Positions 16,118 through 23,508 of a stretch of 64,000 bases of DNA are shown piece after piece. This stretch comes from Caldifarciminota bacterium. Its GTDB lineage: Bacteria; Hydrothermota; Tepidihabitantia; Tepidihabitantales; Tepidihabitantaceae. A program made the translations under genes and the position numbers. The notes beneath the pieces are model-generated. The model did no database searches. It was not told where the DNA came from and worked only from the letters and a program-made list of their open reading frames with translations. The stretch covers positions 124,001 to 188,000 of the forward strand of contig JAOABP010000001.1 of assembly GCA_026418295.1 (NCBI GenBank), in the 5' to 3' direction. Positions within the stretch are counted from its first letter, which is position 1. Each line of letters begins with the position of its first letter.

Positions 16118-17500
16118 ATGCTGAGGATGTTATTGATGTGGATTCTGGTGTTAGCCGGACTGATGTCTGCTAATCAACCGGCGAGCCAGAACAGTGCGCT
16201 CTTGGGCACCAAGGATGGCGTACCCCTATATATCAATTATCAGGGCTATCTTACTGATGCCAGTGGTAATCCAGTTTCTGCCACACTGTCGATGCTTTTT
16301 GAAATTTACGATGCGGAAACCGGAGGAAACCGGCTCTGGTGGCAGACGCATTCTTCGGTTCTGGTGCAGCAGGGGGTTTTCAATGTAAAGCTTCAGCTGC
16401 AGGAGAGTGATACTGCCATATTCCGGCTGGGGGAGCGGCGATGGCTGCAATTGACCGTAAGCGGGACGCGGCTTTCTCCCAGAACTGAAATTACGAGTAT
16501 GGCTTACGGTATCCATTCGGCGAAGGCAGACAATGCAGACCAGCTGGATGGGAGGCATGCGGATGAGTTTATTTTCAACAGCACCACCCTGCAGCCCAAT
16601 GCCAATTTCTGGATTTCTGGCAGTGGCATCGCTGGCGGACAGTTGCGGGCATCAGCGATCGGAATCGCCAATGGCCCGGCAATCTACGGTACAAATGCCA
16701 ACGGGAGAAACTTCGGCGTATGGGGGCACAATTCGAATGATTCTGGGACCGGAGTGGCAGGGAGTGGGAACAATGATACACTCTTTTATCTGCGCAACGG
16801 TTCCGGGGGCGCATTTTCAGCCCGGCGTTTCGGTTTGTTTGCTTATGCCCATGATACAAATGGAACCGGTATCGCAACTATGGGGAACCGGATCAGCGAT
16901 ACCGTCTGGACGCTGGCTGCCGGATGCGGTGGTGCGTTTAACGGGACGAGATTCGGAGTTTATGGGTTGGCACGCAATTTGAGCGGTGAGCGGTGTGGCG
17001 GGTTTTTCCGCACCTACGGCGCGGATTCGATCAAGACCTATATTGCCTATAATTACAGCGGGACACGCTACGGTATACTCAGTGACGGGACGAAATCAAC
17101 GATTATGGCAACCAGTTCCGGACCGCGGGTGCTTTTCTGTCCGGAGGCACCCCAGCCCTTCTTTGAGGATTTCGGCGAGGCGCAACTCGTTAACGGTCAT
17201 TGTCGGGTGAACCTGGATCCGGTATTTCTGGAGTGTATAACAGTTGATCAAGATCATCCACTCCGGGTCTTTGTCACGCTGACCGATGACTGTAATGGCG
17301 TATATGTGAAAGCGGATGAGACTGGTTTTGATGTGTATGAGTTGAATAACGGCCGGTCGAGCGCCGGGTTTTATTATCGGGTGATCGGATTAAGGCGCGG
17401 AAGCGAGGGTCTGCGATTTCCAGCAGCGCCACCAGCGCTACCAGCGCAGGCAGTGCCGCTCAAGGTTGAGATGAGCACCGAAGCCTCGCCGGAGCGGTAA
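16118..17500 (+). CDS. Secreted protein, tail-fibre-like repeats, unknown function
   Basis: This 460-residue exported protein has a signal peptide at about residues 1-18 (LLMWILVLAGLMSA). A conserved-looking N-terminal unit follows (YINYQGYLTDASGNPV, FEIYDAETGGNRLWW), then ADNADQLDGRHADEF. That combination resembles the neck region of tail-fibre and collagen-like surface proteins. The middle is rich in Gly and Asn with repeated 'FGVWGHN', 'FGLFAYAHDTNGTG' and 'FGVYGLARN' units, and the C-terminal part is a separate beta domain. AAGGAGG precedes the ATG. It is followed 27 bases later by a secreted propeller protein. The fold assignment is tentative, and phage origin is unlikely because no phage genes are present. 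Confidence 0.7.
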   Translation: MLRMLLMWILVLAGLMSANQPASQNSALLGTKDGVPLYINYQGYLTDASGNPVSATLSMLFEIYDAETGGNRLWWQTHSSVLVQQGVFNVKLQLQESDTAIFRLGERRWLQLTVSGTRLSPRTEITSMAYGIHSAKADNADQLDGRHADEFIFNSTTLQPNANFWISGSGIAGGQLRASAIGIANGPAIYGTNANGRNFGVWGHNSNDSGTGVAGSGNNDTLFYLRNGSGGAFSARRFGLFAYAHDTNGTGIATMGNRISDTVWTLAAGCGGAFNGTRFGVYGLARNLSGERCGGFFRTYGADSIKTYIAYNYSGTRYGILSDGTKSTIMATSSGPRVLFCPEAPQPFFEDFGEAQLVNGHCRVNLDPVFLECITVDQDHPLRVFVTLTDDCNGVYVKADETGFDVYELNNGRSSAGFYYRVIGLRRGSEGLRFPAAPPALPAQAVPLKVEMSTEASPER

Positions 17501-17527
17501 TCTGACACTCCGGTGATGGAGGTGGGT

Positions 17528-19345
17528 ATGAGGAGAATTTTTCGAATAGGTTTTACGGCACTGGTTCTGCTTGTAAGTTCCGTCGCTTCAGGGCAAAATT
17601 ATCGTCTGCCAGAGTGGGTTATTGATGAAGGTGGGGTGCCGGCAAGCGGGGGAAATTACATCGGTTATGGCAGTTTTCACCAGACAACCATCGGTTATGC
17701 GACCGGTGGGAATTTCATTGCCTGGATTGGATACTGGCATCCCCGACCGAGACTGGTCCGTTATGATGTAGCCGCAGTTGAAATCATCGCTCCAGCCGGA
17801 GCAGTTGATACTATTAACCAGGTAACACCTCAAGCCCGGGTGGCAAATCTTGGCAGCAGTGAGGTGAATTTCATGGCGGTTTTTTCGATTCGGATCGCGG
17901 GCGGCGTAATTCCGATTTATCAGAATGGGAGACCGCTGCATTTAGGACCGGGCAGAGATACAGTTGTTGATTTTGTCCCGGTGCGTCTGCCTTATCTCGG
18001 TCCGCATATTGCCCGCTGTTCGGTAGCTCTCGCTGGTGATGAAAATCCGGGAAATGATACGGTATCACTTCTGTTCAAGGTTTTAGCACGTCCTCCATGG
18101 CCTGTGGGCTGGCATGAGGTGGAAATGATGCCTACCATACCCAGTGGTCGGGGTGTCAGTTCGGGCGGGTTTCTGGTAGTCGATCGAAGTTCCGGGCTGA
18201 TTTACGCAGCAAAAGGAAACAAATGCCGCGATTTTTACCGTTATGACCCGATTAATAACAACTGGGATACACTGGCATCCTGGCCTGACGGCCGGGAGGG
18301 GAAAAAGCCGGATAAAGGGGCGAACGGGTGTTCGGATAACGCCGGGTTTGTGTATGCGGTCAAGGGCAATAATACACTGGGGTTCTGGCGGTATAACAGT
18401 TTCTATAATGAATGGGAGCAGCTGCCTGATGTACCTTACGAACCGAGCAATCGCAAGATAAAGGGTGGTTCAGATCTGGTATTTGTAATCGATGGCGGAA
18501 TACCTTATGTGTATCTTCTGAAAGGACAGCGAAACGATTTTTGCCGGTATAATACACTGGTGCATCAGTGGGAGGTGCTGAATTCAGCGCCTGGAATTAC
18601 CAAATGGGATCGGGGTTCATGGCTGGTTTATGATGGCGATACACGGATTTATGCCCACAAGGCAAAATATCACGAGTTTTACTGCTATGATCTTACAGTT
18701 CACGACTGGCTGCCAACACCCCTAGCCGGGATGCCCTATACCAGTCCCAGACTGCAGACGAGGAAACGTTCCAAAGAGGGGGGATGCGCAACCTGGGCGT
18801 ATAATTCAATATTTGCGCTGAAAGGCGGTAATACCTGCGAACTGTGGCGCTATCTGCCTGACGGAGATTCTTGGACAGAAGCAGATACAATTCCCAGTTT
18901 CGGTTCGACTGGTAGAAAGAAGCGGGTGAAAGATGGTGGTGATATTGCCAGTTATGGCGAAGCAGCGCTGTTTGCCTTAAAAGGTAATAAAACCTGTGAA
19001 GTATGGCGTTATGTACCCGGGCCCGAAATCGTCCAGCCCCAGGTGCCAGCACGCACGGCAGCAATGGGGGAGAGGGTGGATGTCAATAATAATAATCCCC
19101 GGCTGGTTGTGGTCAATCCGGCAGGTAGTGGCAGAATCAATGTTGCATATGATCTGGGAGACAGGCGAATCGCCAGAATTGAAGTGGTTGATGTGTCCGG
19201 AAGAACCCTAATGCAGCAGATGGTATGCGGACGAACCGGAATTCTCCCTATTCAACTGGGCAGGTTCGGGAAGGGTATCTGTTTTATCCGGTTATGCGAT
19301 CAATCTTCTGTTCTGCTGTCAACTAAACTGATTGTCGTACATTAA
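17528..19345 (+). CDS. Secreted Kelch-like propeller protein with CARDB-like and C-terminal sorting domains
   Basis: This 605-residue exported protein has a signal at residues 1-20 (FTALVLLVSSVASGQ). A CARDB-like beta sandwich follows at about 80-185 (VAAVEIIAPAGAVDTINQ). A repeat region at about 195-505 looks like a beta propeller: each unit ends in a form of 'YAAKGNKCRDFYRYD', 'YAVKGNNTLGFWRYN' or 'FALKGNKTCEVWRY'. The end has an FlgD-like unit (VVDVSGRTLMQQ, KGICFIRL). GGAGG lies five bases before the ATG at 17528; an upstream GTG at 17513 overlaps that site and is rejected. It probably forms a transcript with the preceding gene. The role at the cell surface is unknown. Confidence 0.75.
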   Translation: MRRIFRIGFTALVLLVSSVASGQNYRLPEWVIDEGGVPASGGNYIGYGSFHQTTIGYATGGNFIAWIGYWHPRPRLVRYDVAAVEIIAPAGAVDTINQVTPQARVANLGSSEVNFMAVFSIRIAGGVIPIYQNGRPLHLGPGRDTVVDFVPVRLPYLGPHIARCSVALAGDENPGNDTVSLLFKVLARPPWPVGWHEVEMMPTIPSGRGVSSGGFLVVDRSSGLIYAAKGNKCRDFYRYDPINNNWDTLASWPDGREGKKPDKGANGCSDNAGFVYAVKGNNTLGFWRYNSFYNEWEQLPDVPYEPSNRKIKGGSDLVFVIDGGIPYVYLLKGQRNDFCRYNTLVHQWEVLNSAPGITKWDRGSWLVYDGDTRIYAHKAKYHEFYCYDLTVHDWLPTPLAGMPYTSPRLQTRKRSKEGGCATWAYNSIFALKGGNTCELWRYLPDGDSWTEADTIPSFGSTGRKKRVKDGGDIASYGEAALFALKGNKTCEVWRYVPGPEIVQPQVPARTAAMGERVDVNNNNPRLVVVNPAGSGRINVAYDLGDRRIARIEVVDVSGRTLMQQMVCGRTGILPIQLGRFGKGICFIRLCDQSSVLLSTKLIVVH

Positions 19346-19351
19346 GAGCAG

Positions 19352-21001
19352 TTAGTCCAGAATCGCCTTCATATCCTCAGCTGGAGTGGTTATGGTCATG
19401 ATATTAAAATTCGACCGGAGAATCTCTACAAGACCGGGTGTTAGAAATGCCGGAAGGGAAGGTCCGAGCCGGATATTTTTCATTCCCAGATACAACAGAG
19501 TCAATAGAACCGCAACCGCCTTCTGTTCATACCAGGAAAGAACAAGGGAAAGCGGAATTTCGTTCGGACTGGCGTTCAGTTTCTCACTGAGTGCGGTTAT
19601 AAACCGGATAGCACTGTAGGAGTCGTTACACTGACCCGCATCCATTAAACGAGGCAGGTTTTCAACCGTGCCGAATTCCAGTTTGTTGAAGCGGTATTTA
19701 CCGCAGGCAAGAGTGATGATCAGACAGTCCTGAGGAACCAGCTGGGCAAATTCAGTGTAATAGTTTCTCCCCGGCTTGGCACCATCACAGCCCCCGATCA
19801 GAAACAGGTGACGTAGACGCTGGGATTGAATTAATTCGGCTATTTCGTCGACTCTGCTCAGTAGAGTGTTCCGGCCAAAACCCACAGTAATAAAATGTTC
19901 AGGTCCTTCACTTGTAAATCCGGGCTGTTCCAGTGCTGTTTTGATCAGAGGCGAAAAATCATCACGATGGACATGTACCACTTTAGGCCAGGCGACAACT
20001 CCGGAGGTGAAGATCCGGTCCTTGTAGCTATCCATTGGCCGCTGCAGACAGTTGGTTGTCATCAGGATTGCCCCCGGGAACAGCGGAAATTCTTTTTGCT
20101 GATTTTGCCAGGCAGAGCCAAAGTTGCCGACGAGATGTTTATATGCCTTCAGTTTGGGATAGCCATGAGCAGGCAGCATTTCACCGTGAGTATAGATGTT
20201 GATGTTTTTATCCTTGGTCTGCTCGAGCAACGCTTCGAGGTCCCGTAAATCGTGTCCGGATACGCAGATCGCCTTACCCCGGACCGGTGTGACCCGGACT
20301 CGGGTAGGCACCGGGTCACCATAAGTGCCAGTATTTGCTGAATCCAGCAGTTCCATTACCTTCAGATTCAACTTGCCTACCGCCAGTGCACGGTTGAGCA
20401 GTTCGCCGGTGTCAAAGCTGTCGGCGGTCAGGTAATCCAGTAGCTCGTGAAACTGAGCAAAGATCCCGTCATCTTTTTTACCGAGAATTGCAGCATGATC
20501 AGCATAGGCGGAGGCACCTTTCAGTCCGAACAGGATTAAATCCATCAAGTCAGCCTGATCATCGCCAAACCGCCGGTGTCGGGCTTTAATACCGGCAGGC
20601 TCTGCCTGTGCCAACAGTCCATCCAGCGAGGAAGCCGGAGTCCATGCTGCCGGTCCTGCGGGGTTTTCAGGTGTTATCCCCTGTTGCTTGGCTGTCTGCT
20701 CGTAACGCAGACGGATTTTTTCCTTGAGTTCATAAGCCCGATGCAGAAGCTCCTGGAGGCGTTCAGGATCAAAGTCAACATTGGTTATCGTGGAAAACAG
20801 TGCCTCCACAGTAAACAGATTTGTTTCGTCGTCGGTAATACCCAGTCTCCGGGCACGATGGGCGTACTGAGCAATGCCTTTGATGGCATAGGTCAGCAGA
20901 TCCTGAAGTGCTGCCGTAACCGGGTCCTTGCCGCAGACCCCCTGAACCGTGCAACCGGTTCCCTTGGCGGTCTGCTCACACTGATAGCAGAACATTTCCA
21001 T
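19352..21001 (-). CDS. hcp: Hydroxylamine reductase / hybrid cluster protein
   Basis: Hcp carries an Fe-S cluster and a hybrid Fe-S-O cluster. It reduces hydroxylamine to ammonia in vitro and acts as a nitric oxide reductase or S-nitrosylase in cells. The 549-residue product opens with CYQCEQTAKGTGCTVQGVCGK, the N-terminal cysteine set of class I/II Hcp. It also has the C-terminal hybrid-cluster motifs (LIGGCDGAKPGR, LACGKYRFNKLEFG, DAGQCNDSYSA). The length is typical. AAGGAG precedes the ATG, which overlaps the stop region of the Fe-S partner gene. It is the last gene of an Rrf2-controlled operon, which suggests induction by nitrosative or oxidative stress. Confidence 0.96.
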   Translation of the reverse strand: MEMFCYQCEQTAKGTGCTVQGVCGKDPVTAALQDLLTYAIKGIAQYAHRARRLGITDDETNLFTVEALFSTITNVDFDPERLQELLHRAYELKEKIRLRYEQTAKQQGITPENPAGPAAWTPASSLDGLLAQAEPAGIKARHRRFGDDQADLMDLILFGLKGASAYADHAAILGKKDDGIFAQFHELLDYLTADSFDTGELLNRALAVGKLNLKVMELLDSANTGTYGDPVPTRVRVTPVRGKAICVSGHDLRDLEALLEQTKDKNINIYTHGEMLPAHGYPKLKAYKHLVGNFGSAWQNQQKEFPLFPGAILMTTNCLQRPMDSYKDRIFTSGVVAWPKVVHVHRDDFSPLIKTALEQPGFTSEGPEHFITVGFGRNTLLSRVDEIAELIQSQRLRHLFLIGGCDGAKPGRNYYTEFAQLVPQDCLIITLACGKYRFNKLEFGTVENLPRLMDAGQCNDSYSAIRFITALSEKLNASPNEIPLSLVLSWYEQKAVAVLLTLLYLGMKNIRLGPSLPAFLTPGLVEILRSNFNIMTITTPAEDMKAILD

Positions 21002-21003
21002 TT

Positions 21004-21825
21004 TTACTCCTTAATTTGACCATCAATGTTGATGGTAATTTCCTGAAAGTTGATATTCCTGCTGCTCGCCATGATGGCATTACGTACCAGCTGCACCAGT
21101 CCGAAGCAACAGGGCACCTCCATGTGTAATATAGTAACCGACCTGATATCATTTTCCTGAAAGATACGGGTCAGTTTTTCCTGATAAAAGCGGGCATCGT
21201 CCAGTTTCGGGCAGCCGATCAAAAGTATCCGATTTTTTAGAAATCGCTCATGTAAATCGGGCAGAGCGAAACCGGTACAGTCGGCGGCGATCAGCAGATT
21301 GCTTTGGCTGAGATAAGGTGCATTTACCGGGACGAGCATCAGCTTAATGGGCCAGTTGGTTAATCGTGAATGACGTATCGGTAACTGATTACTGTTTTCC
21401 TCCGAGCTGTTTTCAATCCTCCGAACCTGCGTTCCCGGACAACCACAGGGCAGAGGCGGCAGATTGTCTTCGGGAATTGGTATGTTATGCTCACGGAGAT
21501 AGGTGACTGCCTGTTCATAATACAGCTGGGCGCCATGTTCCTTAAGATGACGTAAATGAGCAGTGATCGTATTAGAACCGCACCTGACGATATTTGCCAT
21601 CACCCGGTTTTCGTCGTAAGGTTCAGCCGGTCGTTCCTCAATAGTTAATGCGCCTTCGGGACAGGTGCCAACACAGGCACCCAGCCCGTCGCAAAAGAGC
21701 TCGGAAACTAACCGTGCCTTGCCATCAATAATCTGGAGGGCGCCTTCGGGACAGTTGGGGATGCACCGGCCGCAGCCGGTGCATTTTTCTTCGTCAATTC
21801 TGATGATTTTACGGACACTGCTCAC
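21004..21825 (-). CDS. Ferredoxin-domain protein linked to Hcp
   Basis: This 273-residue iron-sulfur protein is a probable electron donor for Hcp. Two 4Fe-4S motifs lie at about residues 15-75 (CTGCGRCIPNC and CDGLGACVGTC). The remaining 200 residues include CGCPGTQ, an ADCTGFALPDLH segment, LLIGCPKLDDA and a C-terminal PCCFGL with further cysteines. Proteins of this layout accompany hcp in anaerobes. The GTG at 21825 has AGGAGG four bases before it and lies inside the end of the Rrf2 gene, overlapping by 17 bases; an ATG at 21852 is the alternative. The extra cysteines may hold more clusters. Confidence 0.82.
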   Translation of the reverse strand: MSSVRKIIRIDEEKCTGCGRCIPNCPEGALQIIDGKARLVSELFCDGLGACVGTCPEGALTIEERPAEPYDENRVMANIVRCGSNTITAHLRHLKEHGAQLYYEQAVTYLREHNIPIPEDNLPPLPCGCPGTQVRRIENSSEENSNQLPIRHSRLTNWPIKLMLVPVNAPYLSQSNLLIAADCTGFALPDLHERFLKNRILLIGCPKLDDARFYQEKLTRIFQENDIRSVTILHMEVPCCFGLVQLVRNAIMASSRNINFQEITINIDGQIKE

Positions 21826-22240
21826 ATTTCCTCCTAAAGTTAATCTCGACATCCTGTAGAGTTTTTTTCTGCATCTCAGTCCTCACGGTCCGGTTCAGCT
21901 GCCGGAAAAAAAGACCGAGGGGACAGGCGTTTCCCGAACATACCGGCACTGCCAGCGGACAGCTATCAATCTGCAATGGTCCGGAAATCGCTTCATATAT
22001 TTCCAGCAGTGAAATTCTGTCAGCAGCGCGGGCAAGTCGATAGCCGCCTTTCGGTCCCGGTTTTCCCTCAACAATTGCTGACTGCTCAAGCCGGGCCAGA
22101 ACCTTGGCGAGGTGAGCGGAAGAGACACCAAGTACGCGGGCGATGGTGCCGATAGTCAAGGGTTTTTGACTTCTGGCTAGTAAAAATGCAGCATGCAGTG
22201 CGAGCCGGGTCGCATCAGAAACATTGAAAAAATCAGCCAT
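21809..22240 (-). CDS. Rrf2-family Fe-S transcriptional regulator
   Basis: This 143-residue regulator is predicted to control the hcp operon. It has a winged helix-turn-helix at about residues 5-65 (TIARVLGVSSAHLAKVLARLEQ, KPGPKGGYRLA). Three cysteines follow in CPLAVPVCSGNACPLG, the usual ligands for a [2Fe-2S] or [4Fe-4S] sensor cluster as in NsrR and IscR. The ATG at 22240 gives the normal Rrf2 start (MADFFNVSDATRLALHAAFLL); the longer frame upstream has no support and would run through the promoter. It is the first gene of Rrf2-ferredoxin-Hcp, and its own promoter contains a palindrome (22251-22266), so autoregulation is likely. Confidence 0.9.
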   Translation of the reverse strand: MADFFNVSDATRLALHAAFLLARSQKPLTIGTIARVLGVSSAHLAKVLARLEQSAIVEGKPGPKGGYRLARAADRISLLEIYEAISGPLQIDSCPLAVPVCSGNACPLGLFFRQLNRTVRTEMQKKTLQDVEINFRRKCEQCP

Positions 22241-22250
22241 AATTGTATTC

Positions 22251-22266
22251 TGGTATAATAATACCA
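22251..22266. promoter_or_regulatory. Palindromic operator overlapping the -10 of the Rrf2-hcp operon
   Basis: TGGTAT-AATA-ATACCA is a perfect 6-4-6 inverted repeat. It covers the -10 hexamer (TATTAT, 22263-22258) of the operon promoter, whose TTGACA -35 is at 22285-22280, 16 bases away. A repressor bound here would block polymerase. The Rrf2 protein encoded next to it is the obvious candidate. Confidence 0.75.
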
Positions 22267-22285
22267 TATTTAAGCGTTTTGTCAA
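22258..22285 (-). promoter_or_regulatory. Promoter of the Rrf2-ferredoxin-hcp operon
   Basis: TTGACA (22285-22280), 16-base spacer, TATTAT (22263-22258) on the minus strand. The expected transcription start is near 22251, giving a leader of only about ten bases with no ribosome site before the ATG at 22240. Confidence 0.75.
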
Positions 22286-22334
22286 TAAAAATTCAAGTCA
22301 CGGTATTCAGCAGTCCGGTGGGTTGGGATTTCAT

Positions 22335-22363
22335 TTGCCGGATGACATTTTCTCCGGTATAAT
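22335..22363 (+). promoter_or_regulatory. Promoter for the DUF362 gene, close to its start codon
   Basis: TTGCCG at 22335-22340 and a perfect TATAAT at 22358-22363 with a 17-base spacer. The ATG at 22374 is only ten bases after the -10, so the mRNA is expected to be leaderless or nearly so. No ribosome site is present. Confidence 0.7.
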
Positions 22364-22373
22364 AAATATAAAT

Positions 22374-23483
22374 ATGGGTACGCGTTCCAAGGTAGCGGTT
22401 CTGTTTACCAGACCTGAGACAGTACTGGATGACTATCGCCGGCTGCTCAGGCTCGCGGAAGCGGATAAGTACCTCAAGCCCGGGGTTACAACAATTCTCA
22501 AGGATAATATCTCCTGGCATTTTCCGATGCCCGGCGCTAATACAACACCCTGGCAGCTGGAGGGAACGATACTGGGTTTGCATGATCTGGGTTACCGGGA
22601 CCTGGCAGTGGTTCAGAACAAGACGGTGGTGATTGACACTCACAAGGGTGAAGACCTCAATCGCTACGTGCCGATTTTTCAGAAGTGTGGACTGCCCGTT
22701 CTCTATAATTTCAAGGAATCGGATATGAAATGGATTCCGTTCCGGCCGAAGGCAAAGATGCTGGCGCTGGATCACATTTATCCCGAGGGTTTGCGCATTC
22801 CGGATTATTTCATCGGCAAGAATATCGTGCACCTCCCCACGGTAAAGTGTCATATCTATACGACCACTACAGGCGCAATGAAGAACGCCTTTGGCGGGCT
22901 GCTTTCTACGCACCGCCATTACACTCATACTTGGATTCATGAGACACTGGTGGACCTCTTGGCAATTCAGAAGGAAATTCATCCGGGCATTTTTGCGGTG
23001 ATGGATGGTACGACTGCAGGGGATGGTCCGGGACCGAGAACAGTCCGGCCGGTGGTGAAGAATGTAATTCTAGCTTCAGCCGATCAGGTAGCAATTGATG
23101 CGATTGCAGCAAAGATGATGGGCTTTGATCCGATGACAATTAAATATATCCGGCTGGCGCATGAACAGGGGCTGGGGGTTGGTGATCCGAAAGAGATTGA
23201 GGTGGTGGGTGATGATATTTCAAATGAGAACTGGGGATTCAAAGTTGGTCTGTCGTTCCACCGGTTTCTGGGCTGGCTCTCCTGGTATGGTCCGACCAGG
23301 TTTCTGCAGAAGCTGATCTTCCGGACCTGGCTGGTGAATATTCCGATTTTTGTCTCTGAATTCAATCACGATTTCATTCACTGGCCGTTAAAGGAACGCA
23401 AAATTTACGAGCGCTGGCGTCGTGAGACCGGCTGGGGCCGGCTCTTTCAGGAATACGAGCAGAAGGGCTGTCTGCTGCTGTAA
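22374..23483 (+). CDS. DUF362-domain protein
   Basis: This 369-residue protein of the DUF362 family has the motifs KPGVTTILKDNISW, HLPTVKCHIYTTTTGAMKN, DGTTAGDGPGPR and a C-terminal helical tail. The family is often associated with iron-sulfur proteins, but the CxxC ferredoxin motifs of longer members are absent here. The activity is unknown. The longer frame starting at 22224 runs through the hcp control region and is not credible; the ATG at 22374 fits a promoter with its -10 ten bases upstream. Downstream, 25 bases away, is a membrane protein with a spermidine-synthase-like domain. Confidence 0.85.
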   Translation: MGTRSKVAVLFTRPETVLDDYRRLLRLAEADKYLKPGVTTILKDNISWHFPMPGANTTPWQLEGTILGLHDLGYRDLAVVQNKTVVIDTHKGEDLNRYVPIFQKCGLPVLYNFKESDMKWIPFRPKAKMLALDHIYPEGLRIPDYFIGKNIVHLPTVKCHIYTTTTGAMKNAFGGLLSTHRHYTHTWIHETLVDLLAIQKEIHPGIFAVMDGTTAGDGPGPRTVRPVVKNVILASADQVAIDAIAAKMMGFDPMTIKYIRLAHEQGLGVGDPKEIEVVGDDISNENWGFKVGLSFHRFLGWLSWYGPTRFLQKLIFRTWLVNIPIFVSEFNHDFIHWPLKERKIYERWRRETGWGRLFQEYEQKGCLLL

Positions 23484-23508
23484 ACAGACCGCATCGGGCG
23501 AGGTTCAA

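Noticed and set aside
17421-17458. Short CCAGCG-type tandem repeat
   Set aside because: It encodes a Pro/Ala linker inside the secreted protein at 16118-17500 and is explained by low-complexity coding.
16118-17500. Tail-fibre-like gene as evidence for a prophage
   Set aside because: No other phage genes are near, and the protein has its own signal peptide and promoter like the other exported proteins here.
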